A stretch of DNA of 64,000 nt, taken from a virus. The translations under genes were made by a program, and so were the position numbers. The stretch's first letter is position 1; the number at the start of each line of letters is the position of its first letter. Positions 46,236-52,996 of the stretch are shown here, in pieces. The notes below the pieces were generated by a model that was given only the letters and a program-made list of their open reading frames with translations, was not told where the DNA came from and did not search any database. The stretch is from the IMG/VR virus record IMGVR_UViG_3300046820_002180, positions 1 through 64,000 of that record, one strand, 5' to 3'.

Positions 46236-46691
46236 ATGGAGAATACAGAAGGGTATATTGAGTTTGTCACATCTGAAAGTAACAAGAATCAATTAGATAT
46301 TTGGTATAAAGCTTATAATATAACTCTGGAAAAAACAGAGTTATATTATGATTTTTTAATATCGTTATTAGATATAATTGAAGAAACTTATTTGGGTAAT
46401 GATGTCTTATTATCACAACAAGACATACAGAATCACTTCACTTGGTGTTTCGATAAACTCATAACAAATTTCCAAAAAGAAAATATTATTTTTAAAGAAA
46501 GAGGTCCTCACTATGAATACCTATGGTTATTCTTTTATGAGGCGTTCTATATCACTGATTCTGAAGGTGGTATAATAAGAATACGTGAATACTTTTATAA
46601 GTTATTCAATTTTAACTACAGAAAAACAAGGTCGGAATTAGATATGTTGACCGAGTTTTATAAAATGTTAGACCAAAACTTGAAAAAGTGA
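46236..46691 (+). CDS. Unknown protein, mostly helical
   Basis: 151 residues with aromatic-rich helices (NHFTWCFDKLITNFQKENII; YLWLFFYEAFYITDSEGG). No membrane segment long enough for certainty, no known motif. It has its own host-like -7 element and stands alone between larger genes, so early expression is likely. Confidence 0.5.
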   Translation: MENTEGYIEFVTSESNKNQLDIWYKAYNITLEKTELYYDFLISLLDIIEETYLGNDVLLSQQDIQNHFTWCFDKLITNFQKENIIFKERGPHYEYLWLFFYEAFYITDSEGGIIRIREYFYKLFNFNYRKTRSELDMLTEFYKMLDQNLKK

Positions 46692-46731
46692 ATTTTTTCC
46701 TCTATATTAGTATTAAAAACCGAATAATAAT

Positions 46732-46920
46732 ATGGAGACTTTAAAAAAAATCAAAGACTTGGTTGAAAAAATGTCTGTTGATACCCAAAAAGTTTACGAA
46801 AAGGGTAATCGAAGTGCGTCTATTCGAGCAAGGAAATATGCACAAGAAATCAAACAATTGATTGGTGTGTATAGAAGAGAAGTTTTAGAAGAAATTAAAA
46901 AGTATGATGATAAAAATTGA
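46732..46920 (+). CDS. Histone H1-like protein, Hc1 family (Bacteroidota type)
   Basis: 62 residues. The pattern LKKIKDLVEKMSVDTQKVYE, then KGNRSASIRARKYAQEIKQL and RREVLEEIKK, matches the short Hc1-type protein widespread in Bacteroidota (typical form: LKELIASLEADAEKFYDKGN). It lacks the Lys/Pro/Ala tail of chlamydial Hc1. In bacteria this protein is thought to bind and condense DNA; a phage copy might compact phage DNA or alter the host nucleoid. It overlaps the next gene by 17 nt. Confidence 0.8.
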   Translation: METLKKIKDLVEKMSVDTQKVYEKGNRSASIRARKYAQEIKQLIGVYRREVLEEIKKYDDKN

Positions 46921-47095
46921 GTTATTTCTCCTCGTGTTAAGTTTGGTGTTCACTTTAAAATTTGTGTTTGAGTTTATCTTAACACTTAAAGAGGATGACC
47001 CTGAACCGATGAACATTTCTAAAACAAATCAAGTGTTTTTATATTTTGCTGTGTCATATATACTAACATCGATAATAAACATTTTCATAAATTAA
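46904..47095 (+). CDS. Small membrane protein
   Basis: 63 residues with two hydrophobic segments (about 5-28 and 43-62) around a short acidic loop (EDDPEPMNIS). Start at ATG 46904 or 46907. Co-translated with the Hc1-like gene. Function unknown. Confidence 0.55.
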   Translation: MMIKIELFLLVLSLVFTLKFVFEFILTLKEDDPEPMNISKTNQVFLYFAVSYILTSIINIFIN

Positions 47096-47101
47096 AATTT
47101 A

Positions 47102-47557
47102 GTGTACGAAAATATAAAAGGATTAAGACCGTATTTCTTTTCACTACGTGAAATTGATAATAACGTTAGTTTAGATATTAAATTTCCACTAAGTTGGAAG
47201 TATGAACAAATTATATCACAATATAAGTTGGTAAAGGCAAAGGTACAAGATAAAAATGATAAGTTTCATTTGGTATCTTTGATTTCCACAGCAACGCAAG
47301 AAGGGTATGATGTGGTTTTTGCTTGCGCAAATGAGGTTGTTGTAATTAACAAAGAGGAAGAGGAAAAACAAAGACTATTCCATTCAAAAGTAAAAGAACT
47401 ACAGGCGTTATTCCAAAATCAATCATTAGATAAATTAAAAGAAATAAGCTTTATTGATACTTATGGACAAGAAGATTCAACAGGGATTAGAGTGGTTGGA
47501 GAAAGAGCAGACGAAGGACTTGAAGGAGATACAGGAGCACAAGAAGAAGATGATTAA
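47102..47557 (+). CDS. Unknown protein with acidic C-terminus, GTG start
   Basis: 151 residues if started at GTG 47102, six bases after the previous stop; no ATG is available near. N-terminal alpha/beta part (LRPYFFSLREIDNNVSLDIK), then a helical acidic tail (EEEEKQRLFHSKVKELQALF; end EGDTGAQEEDD). No recognised family. Confidence 0.5.
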   Translation: MYENIKGLRPYFFSLREIDNNVSLDIKFPLSWKYEQIISQYKLVKAKVQDKNDKFHLVSLISTATQEGYDVVFACANEVVVINKEEEEKQRLFHSKVKELQALFQNQSLDKLKEISFIDTYGQEDSTGIRVVGERADEGLEGDTGAQEEDD

Positions 47558-47666
47558 GGAAATAACATCTTTCGATAAGTCCAAAATGTTCGAACCGAAA
47601 CCAAAAAATAAAACATCGTTCTTTAAAAAAATACTAACGGTATTAGGTTATGGAAAAAAAAGGTAA
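47550..47666 (+). CDS. Very small basic protein
   Basis: 38 residues (MIKEITSFDKSKMFEPKPK, then NKTSFFKKILTVLGYGKKR) from ATG 47550, overlapping the preceding stop by 8 nt and the next start by 17 nt. A longer reading from ATG 47463 (67 residues, MDKKIQQGLEWLEKE) is open but would overlap the previous gene by 95 nt. The C-terminal half could be an amphipathic membrane-binding helix. Confidence 0.4.
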   Translation: MIKEITSFDKSKMFEPKPKNKTSFFKKILTVLGYGKKR

Positions 47667-47883
47667 TTTTTTTAATCAAATTGCGATAATATCAGACTTA
47701 TTAGAAAAAATAAATTTAGAATCGGAATCAAGAACAGTAATCTTTGAATTAAAAGAAGATGAGTTCAATAGAATATTTAACTTAAACGTAGAGAAAACAA
47801 AACAAAAAATTAGTCCTGTCACTAATAAATTCTCAATTAAAATCGGTGATGTAGATGTTGTGTTTAGTAAGAGTAATGTCTAA
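47650..47883 (+). CDS. Small unknown protein
   Basis: 77 residues, alpha/beta (FFNQIAIISDLLEKINLESE; FSIKIGDVDVVFSKSNV). No motif recognised. Its end overlaps, tail to tail, the minus-strand gene by 20 nt, so the two transcripts converge without a visible terminator. Confidence 0.5.
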   Translation: MEKKGNFFNQIAIISDLLEKINLESESRTVIFELKEDEFNRIFNLNVEKTKQKISPVTNKFSIKIGDVDVVFSKSNV

Positions 47884-48502
47884 ACAGCTCGGTTCTTTTA
47901 TAACCTTTAGCCACTAACAAATCATATAACATCCTTCTTTGGTGTGTTGTAACGTCCTTAACGAAAATAAAATTATTTTTCTTTCTTTTCAACAAATCTT
48001 CACGAATAATATTAAATAAACGAATCGAATCGTCTATATTTTTATTCCCAAACATTCTCACATCATTATCAACCTGAACAAATATTTTATTATTCAGTGT
48101 GAATACCTGTGCAACGTCAGTTACTTTTAAAACGTACTCAATCATCTCGTGATAACGAATTCTTTTTTTGTTGTCAAAGTCGTATATCAACTCCTCAATC
48201 CAATATGGGATTATCTCTTTAACTCTCTCTTTGTCGTTACTTAAAATAACTTCCTCGTTTCTACCTAATTCATCTTTAACATAGGTCTTTGTTGACCATC
48301 TAGTCTTAGGATAAATTAACGCCAATTCATATTTGGTATTGGTTCTTTTTTTCCCCGAGTTGGTCTTTATGTACGGTGGTTTTTTCTGAGTTTTTAACTC
48401 CTGCCAAATTTCGGTGATTGTACTTCTCTTTGCAGATTTGTGTATTAGTTTTTTTCTCTTTCTATTACAAAAAAGTACTATGAAGTATTTGTAATTAATC
48501 AT
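47864..48502 (-). CDS. Unknown basic protein, minus strand
   Basis: 212 residues, Lys/Arg-rich, alpha/beta (KKPPYIKTNSGKKRTNTKYE, then LALIYPKTRWSTKTYVKDE; QRRMLYDLLVAKGYKRTELF). No catalytic motif recognised; the basic N-terminal part might bind nucleic acid. Together with a 50-residue membrane protein upstream it forms the only minus-strand operon. Start ATG (48502-48500) overlaps the preceding stop as ATGA. Confidence 0.65.
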   Translation of the reverse strand: MINYKYFIVLFCNRKRKKLIHKSAKRSTITEIWQELKTQKKPPYIKTNSGKKRTNTKYELALIYPKTRWSTKTYVKDELGRNEEVILSNDKERVKEIIPYWIEELIYDFDNKKRIRYHEMIEYVLKVTDVAQVFTLNNKIFVQVDNDVRMFGNKNIDDSIRLFNIIREDLLKRKKNNFIFVKDVTTHQRRMLYDLLVAKGYKRTELFRHYSY

Positions 48503-48651
48503 AACAAGAATCTGATTAAGGACACCAACCCATAAATAGCAAGACCTCCTACTATGATTAAACCAATAAAAACCGTCTTAGCGATTTTATCAGTTTCATC
48601 ATAATACTTTTTATCCTCCTCACGTATTTTTTTACATTCTGAACAAGCCAT
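48499..48651 (-). CDS. Small membrane protein with N-terminal CxxC, minus strand
   Basis: 50 residues: MACSECKKIREEDKKYY, then DETDKIAK, a membrane segment TVFIGLIIVGGLAIYGLVSL and a short IRFLL tail. The C3-x2-C6 pair ahead of a charged helix and one membrane span is notable. ATGA overlap with the downstream 212-residue gene and a good A/T-rich leader support it as real. It explains the 48503-48651 gap. Promoter for the pair would read leftwards from 48652-48741, where TTATATTTTAAT precedes the ATG. Confidence 0.7.
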   Translation of the reverse strand: MACSECKKIREEDKKYYDETDKIAKTVFIGLIIVGGLAIYGLVSLIRFLL

Positions 48652-48713
48652 ATTAAAATATAACTATTTCCAAGATAAAAATCAAACCCATTTCTTTTTC
48701 TCATTTTTTTTAT

Positions 48714-48721
48714 TTATATTT
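48714..48721 (+). promoter_or_regulatory. TTATATTT element (overlapping TATTTATA) before dam
   Basis: TTATATTT 20 nt before the ATG at 48742; overlapping TATTTATA at 48711-48718. The gap is also the divergent promoter region for the minus-strand pair. Confidence 0.4.
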
Positions 48722-48741
48722 TTTTTATAACCTAAATTTTT

Positions 48742-49578
48742 ATGATATCGTATATTGGAGGAAAAGCAAGAATTGGTAAGTGGATAAAGGAATACATCCC
48801 AAAGGACATTGAAACCTATGTAGAGGGGTTTTCAGGTATGTTTTGGGTGTTTTTTAATATGGACTTAAAAGAGTACCCTAACCTTAAGACTGTCGTTTAT
48901 AATGACTATAACAGGTTAAATTATAACTTGATGAAATGGGCCAAGAACTACGATGTTCTATGGAATGCGTTGTCACAATACCCTTGTCAACAATTAGGTG
49001 TTGTTGATACTCCTGTTGAATATGGACAAATGTTTGCTCAATATCAACAAGAGATATTCGATGAGAACTTATTCATCACAGATGAGAATAGTTTGGAGAT
49101 TGCGTGTAAGTACGTTTATGTATTGGGACAAGTATTCTCAGGCTCAAAACCTGAAACCGCGTCTTATATGGATTACAAAGGAAAATATCGTTGTAAGGTA
49201 TTAGTCTTTATGGATAAGTTAAAGAATCCAAAATATAGAGAACATTTCGATAAAATTACTTTTGTTGAGAATACCGATTTCCAACAAGTAGTCGAAAAAT
49301 ACGACTCACCAACAACATATTTCTATATGGACCCACCATATTGGAAAACTGAAAATTACTATTCAAATCACGATTTCGATGTGAATGACCATTTGAGATT
49401 AGCAGATTGTATTAAAGGTATACAAGGTAAATTTAGTCTATCATATTACGATTTTCCGCAATTATCAGAGTGGTTCCCAAAAGAAGATTATCGTTGGGAA
49501 CAGAAAGATTTCAGTAAAGCGGCGTCCACCAAGAAAGAAAAGAACGTGGGAACTGAACTCCTAATAATGAACTATTAG
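48742..49578 (+). CDS. dam: DNA adenine-N6 methyltransferase, Dam family
   Basis: 278 residues. SYIGGKARIGKWI at the N-terminus (usual Y-x-GGK), SAM-binding YVEGFSGMFWVF (26-37, F-x-G-x-G-like), and catalytic MDPPYW (about 196-201). Target-recognition region lies between. It methylates adenine, probably to shield phage DNA or mark packaging; the site (GATC in T4 Dam) cannot be read from sequence. No matching restriction gene is adjacent, although the HNH gene at 33557 is a distant candidate. Followed by NusG. Confidence 0.9.
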   Translation: MISYIGGKARIGKWIKEYIPKDIETYVEGFSGMFWVFFNMDLKEYPNLKTVVYNDYNRLNYNLMKWAKNYDVLWNALSQYPCQQLGVVDTPVEYGQMFAQYQQEIFDENLFITDENSLEIACKYVYVLGQVFSGSKPETASYMDYKGKYRCKVLVFMDKLKNPKYREHFDKITFVENTDFQQVVEKYDSPTTYFYMDPPYWKTENYYSNHDFDVNDHLRLADCIKGIQGKFSLSYYDFPQLSEWFPKEDYRWEQKDFSKAASTKKEKNVGTELLIMNY

Positions 49579-49582
49579 TTCA

Positions 49583-49590
49583 TATTTATA
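49583..49590 (+). promoter_or_regulatory. TATTTATA element before nusG
   Basis: Perfect TATTTATA, 14 nt before the ATG at 49605. Confidence 0.5.
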
Positions 49591-49604
49591 AAAATAATTT
49601 AATT

Positions 49605-50129
49605 ATGAGTACAAGTTGGTATGTGGTAAAAGTTTTACCGGGTAAGGAAAGACAATTAACCGAACAATATAATAAGGAAATTTCTTTGGGTAGTATTAAA
49701 AACATCCTTAGATTTGTGTGTCCTCTTGAGAAAAACTTAGTTGTTGTAAAAAACAAAAAAGTAATTAGAGAAAAAGTTCTTTACAGTGGATATCTTTATT
49801 TCGAAACCAAACAAAAATTGAATGATGATGACCTTAAAGTGATTGCTCATCAACAATCAATTATGGGAATACTTGGGGATAAAACACCTATACTTTTAAG
49901 AGAAAGTGATGTTGCAAGAATTTTAAAAGATGAAGTTCTTGATGAACATATACAATCTAAAAAAATTACATTAAACAGCGGCGACATTGTTTCAATATCT
50001 GACGGTGCATTTAATGGATTTAATGGTGTGATATCATCAGTTAAAGGAGACAAAGTGGATGTTGAGGTTAAGATATTTGGTAGAGGAACGATTGTTACCG
50101 TTGGTATTGAGCACGTAGAAAAAGTATAA
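49605..50129 (+). CDS. nusG: NusG-like transcription elongation factor
   Basis: 174 residues, the normal NusG length. N-terminal NGN domain (TSWYVVKVLPGKERQLTEQY, with KVLYSGYLYFE) and C-terminal KOW domain (NSGDIVSISDGAFNGFNGVI, then VDVEVKIFGRGTIVTVG). NusG binds the RNA polymerase clamp, promotes processivity and links to Rho or the ribosome. A phage paralogue could favour antitermination on phage genes. Its own element and close proximity to the AAA+ gene suggest a control block. Stop overlaps the next start (TAATG). Confidence 0.92.
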   Translation: MSTSWYVVKVLPGKERQLTEQYNKEISLGSIKNILRFVCPLEKNLVVVKNKKVIREKVLYSGYLYFETKQKLNDDDLKVIAHQQSIMGILGDKTPILLRESDVARILKDEVLDEHIQSKKITLNSGDIVSISDGAFNGFNGVISSVKGDKVDVEVKIFGRGTIVTVGIEHVEKV

Positions 50130-50410
50130 TGAATTATAAACCTGAAGTTTTAATTTATTTAAATCAAATCAAATCCTTTTTATCAAAAAATGAAGAGGCT
50201 CGTTCTTATTTTATGTCAAGTGTAAACCCTGACATTTTTTATGATGAGCTGTGTAAAATATCCGAAAAAAATTTCGATTCCCTCGGTGAACCAAACTTAA
50301 CACAAGAACAGTTTGAGGAATTGAAAAAAAATATTATCACCAAACAAACAGAAAGAAAAGTACTCAACCCAATTGTATCTACAAAATTCGGTACTTACTC
50401 TTTGAATTAA
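50129..50410 (+). CDS. Small helical protein coupled to nusG
   Basis: 93 residues, mainly helical (EVLIYLNQIKSFLSKNEEAR; LTQEQFEELKKNIITKQTER). No recognised family. The one-base overlap with nusG implies co-translation, so a role as NusG partner is possible but not shown. Confidence 0.5.
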   Translation: MNYKPEVLIYLNQIKSFLSKNEEARSYFMSSVNPDIFYDELCKISEKNFDSLGEPNLTQEQFEELKKNIITKQTERKVLNPIVSTKFGTYSLN

Positions 50411-50433
50411 CTTTTCTATTAAACAATTTTTAA

Positions 50434-50441
50434 TTATCTTT
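50434..50441 (+). promoter_or_regulatory. TTATCTTT element before the AAA+ gene
   Basis: TTATCTTT only 5 nt before the ATG at 50447, in a 36-nt gap. Confidence 0.3.
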
Positions 50442-50446
50442 CTATT

Positions 50447-51517
50447 ATGAAAAGAATCCTACCTTCAGAACTGAAGTTATATGACTCAGTATATTCGAAC
50501 GACTTCCCCGATAGTCAATACTTCATTGTGTTGTTTGGTGATATGCCGTCGAAGTATAGTAATAGAACATATTACGACCCTAAAGTTCTTGAATATTTTA
50601 AACGAGAAGGTTATTTGGTAACTCATAAGATTGAGAATACAAAAAAGAACTATGATATTGCGATTGAGAGTCTATTAATCCATAATGAAAAACAAATTAT
50701 GGTTCGAGCTGACCTTTCAACCGAGAAAAAAACTGAAATCATAACTCTTGATATTCTTTACAACTTAAAGAATGGTGAAATAAATGCTCAAATTGATTTT
50801 GATGAAATAAATAAATTCGTCAAAGAAAAGAAGAGAGCAAACATTCAATTAGTTAAAAGTGAAATGGGTCACTTGGATACTGAAGAATATGATTTACCGG
50901 TTCCTGATATGGATTTAGAATTAAATTACGGTTCTGAATTTAAAAAGATTCACGATATCATTATTAAAAGACTAAATAAAACTAACGATAAGGGAATTAT
51001 TTTATTACACGGAGACCCTGGTACAGGTAAGACCTCCTACTTAAAATATTTGACCAAATACGTTCAAGACAAAGATATTTTATTCATCCCACCATCAATG
51101 GCTGAGATGTTATCTGAACCATCGATTATACCATTCTTGATGGAAAAGAAAAATAGTATTTTAATTATTGAAGATGCTGAACGTGTTATATCAGATAGAG
51201 AAGGTAATGGTTCACCTGCAGGTGTGTCAAATATTTTAAACCTAACTGATGGTATATTAGGTGATTGTTTAAATATACAAGTAATTGCCACCTTCAATAT
51301 GAAAAGAGAAAGAATCGACCAAGCGTTACTTCGAAAAGGTAGATTAATCGCCGAACATAAGTTTGAAAAACTACCATTGGACGAAACAAATAAATTGTTA
51401 GACCATTTAGGTAAAAATCATAAATCAAATGAACCAATGAGTTTGGCTGATATATATAATGTAGACTCCGATGAAGTCAGAATAACAAAAGAAAAAAAAT
51501 CAATAGGATTCCAATGA
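50447..51517 (+). CDS. AAA+ ATPase
   Basis: 356 residues. N-terminal about 165 residues unknown. AAA core: Walker A GDPGTGKTS (about 189-197), Walker B ILIIEDAER (about 238-246), sensor-1 VIATFN (about 279-284), and arginine-finger region LLRKGRL. The shape (single AAA module with unusual N-domain) resembles phage AAA proteins of the BCS1/FtsH-like branch, but substrate is unknown. It could serve as a remodelling ATPase for transcription or replication complexes. The gene end overlaps thioredoxin by 4 nt (ATGA). Confidence 0.88.
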   Translation: MKRILPSELKLYDSVYSNDFPDSQYFIVLFGDMPSKYSNRTYYDPKVLEYFKREGYLVTHKIENTKKNYDIAIESLLIHNEKQIMVRADLSTEKKTEIITLDILYNLKNGEINAQIDFDEINKFVKEKKRANIQLVKSEMGHLDTEEYDLPVPDMDLELNYGSEFKKIHDIIIKRLNKTNDKGIILLHGDPGTGKTSYLKYLTKYVQDKDILFIPPSMAEMLSEPSIIPFLMEKKNSILIIEDAERVISDREGNGSPAGVSNILNLTDGILGDCLNIQVIATFNMKRERIDQALLRKGRLIAEHKFEKLPLDETNKLLDHLGKNHKSNEPMSLADIYNVDSDEVRITKEKKSIGFQ

Positions 51518-51828
51518 GACAATTAACAACAGAACAATTAACAGAAAAATTAAATAATAATGAGAAAGTATTGGTAGACTTTTTTGCCACTTGGTGTGGA
51601 CCTTGTAAGGCTTTAGTACCAACTTTAGAATCAATTCAAAACAATTACGAGGGAGTTGAATTTGTAAAGTTAGATGTTGACCAAAATACGGACTTAGCAA
51701 TGCAGATGGGAGTTAGAAGTGTTCCTACGGTTATTTTATTTGAGGGTAAGAAAGAGGTATTCAGAGCAACAGGAGCAAACACTAAAAATTTCTATGATAA
51801 AGTGATAACTGAATCATTTAATTTGTAG
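51514..51828 (+). CDS. trxA: Thioredoxin
   Basis: 104 residues, standard length. Active site W27-C-G-P-C31-K in FFATWCGPCKALVPTLE and cis-Pro71 in SVPTVILF. It reduces protein disulfides with host thioredoxin reductase; in this phage the clear client is the ribonucleotide reductase. It lies in an operon with glutaredoxin (1-nt gap). Confidence 0.95.
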   Translation: MRQLTTEQLTEKLNNNEKVLVDFFATWCGPCKALVPTLESIQNNYEGVEFVKLDVDQNTDLAMQMGVRSVPTVILFEGKKEVFRATGANTKNFYDKVITESFNL

Positions 51829-51829
51829 T

Positions 51830-52102
51830 ATGAGTAACACAATTATTATTTTTACTTTAAAAACTTGTGGACATTGTGCTAGTTTAAAAGAAAAATTAAC
51901 AGAATTATCAATTCCGTATGAAGAATTGGAAATAAATCAGAATCGACCTATATGGGACCAAGTAGTTAGTCAAACAGGTCATAATTTATTACCTACGATA
52001 TTCATAAAGAAGGAAAACGATGACACAGGACCTATTTTTATACCCGGCCGTGACTTCCAAAATCACGATGAAGCGGTTGAAATAATCAAAAATTACGTTT
52101 AA
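51830..52102 (+). CDS. grx: Glutaredoxin
   Basis: 90 residues. Active site C13-G-H-C16 (LKTCGHCASLK; CPYC is more usual), and LLPTIFIKK with the cis-Pro. It reduces disulfides using glutathione or another low-molecular thiol; many Bacteroidota lack glutathione, so reduction via thioredoxin reductase, as for NrdH, may apply. Probable second donor for ribonucleotide reductase. Ends at a terminator. Confidence 0.9.
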   Translation: MSNTIIIFTLKTCGHCASLKEKLTELSIPYEELEINQNRPIWDQVVSQTGHNLLPTIFIKKENDDTGPIFIPGRDFQNHDEAVEIIKNYV

Positions 52103-52105
52103 AAT

Positions 52106-52134
52106 AAAAAGGGATTAAAAAAATCCCTTTTTTT
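52106..52134 (+). terminator. Intrinsic terminator after glutaredoxin
   Basis: AAAAAGGGATT / AATCCCTTTTT, eleven pairs, 5-nt A loop, and a T run. Separates the control/redox block from the fibre locus. Confidence 0.93.
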
Positions 52135-52157
52135 ATGCTGACATCTGAAATAAAAAG

Positions 52158-52165
52158 TATTTATG
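52158..52165 (+). promoter_or_regulatory. TATTTATG element before first right-hand fibre gene
   Basis: GTATTTATG 19 nt before the ATG at 52185, just after a terminator. Confidence 0.55.
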
Positions 52166-52184
52166 TAAAAGACTTTACATTTCA

Positions 52185-52955
52185 ATGGCGTTACAACGGA
52201 TTAATTGGTTACAAATTGACACAGAGTACGTTCCTTCAGGTTCTGAAGTGAACTTAGGTGCCGTCTCAGGTTCTCTAAATTCAATTTATGCCGACCATAT
52301 ATACATTTCTGGACAATTATTATCAAATAGTGATGAGTTAAATTATTGGTCAGCGTCGATTAAAGAAGCAATTGAGACCACAGGTTCAAATCTAACCGTA
52401 AAGGGTAATTTAATTGTTAAAGGTACAACAACAGCAGTAGAATCGAATGTTGTTACTATTGGTGACAATATTGTTGAATTAAACGGAACTGCAGCGGCGT
52501 TTGGTGGTTTATTAGTTAAAGACCCTACAGCTCCAAATACTATTTCAGGTTCATTACTTTGGGACACACTCAATGATAAGTGGATTGGAGGTCCTTTAGG
52601 TGACGAGGAAGGGTTTATACAAGACACACAATTCACAAATTTTTCTAGTTCAGTTGCAATAGCAATCGAGGAGAGTGGTATATGGAGACCAACAGGTTCA
52701 TATTATGCAACAACAAACGATTTACAGGTTACAGGTTCTATGAGAATTAAGGGTGATTTATTAGTCGAAGGTAAAACAACATTAGTTCAAAAATTGGACC
52801 CAAATGTCGAGTCACTTGTGGTTTCTGGTGCTATGAACGTTGTTCAAAATCAAATAAATGCACAGGTTATCGCTGCATCTCTTAAAATAAAAGGATTGGG
52901 TGAAATGGCGGACGTAAGCAAATTTGCTGTTATTGACTGTGGTGGATTTTTCTAA
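52185..52955 (+). CDS. Fibre-family structural protein, short
   Basis: 256 residues. Contains a module shared by the fibre genes here: VVTIGDNIVELNGTAAAFGG then a SGSLLWDTLNDKWIGG strand (about residues 90-137). Beta-helix-like strands such as LTVKGNLIVKGTTT and MRIKGDLLVEGKTTL flank it. Likely a fibre shaft or fibre-to-baseplate connector. It ends with a compact helix/strand tail (NAQVIAASLKIKGLGEMADV). Confidence 0.7.
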   Translation: MALQRINWLQIDTEYVPSGSEVNLGAVSGSLNSIYADHIYISGQLLSNSDELNYWSASIKEAIETTGSNLTVKGNLIVKGTTTAVESNVVTIGDNIVELNGTAAAFGGLLVKDPTAPNTISGSLLWDTLNDKWIGGPLGDEEGFIQDTQFTNFSSSVAIAIEESGIWRPTGSYYATTNDLQVTGSMRIKGDLLVEGKTTLVQKLDPNVESLVVSGAMNVVQNQINAQVIAASLKIKGLGEMADVSKFAVIDCGGFF

Positions 52956-52967
52956 TTAAAAATAAAG

Positions 52968-52975
52968 TATTTATA
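52968..52975 (+). promoter_or_regulatory. TATTTATA element before 52997
   Basis: GTATTTATA 21 nt before the ATG. Confidence 0.55.
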
Positions 52976-52996
52976 TAAAAGAATTAAAATTACAAT

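Noticed and set aside
47463-47549. Longer start for the small basic gene at 47550
   Set aside because: Would overlap the previous gene by 95 nt; ATG at 47550 has the usual short overlap. Kept as an alternative only.
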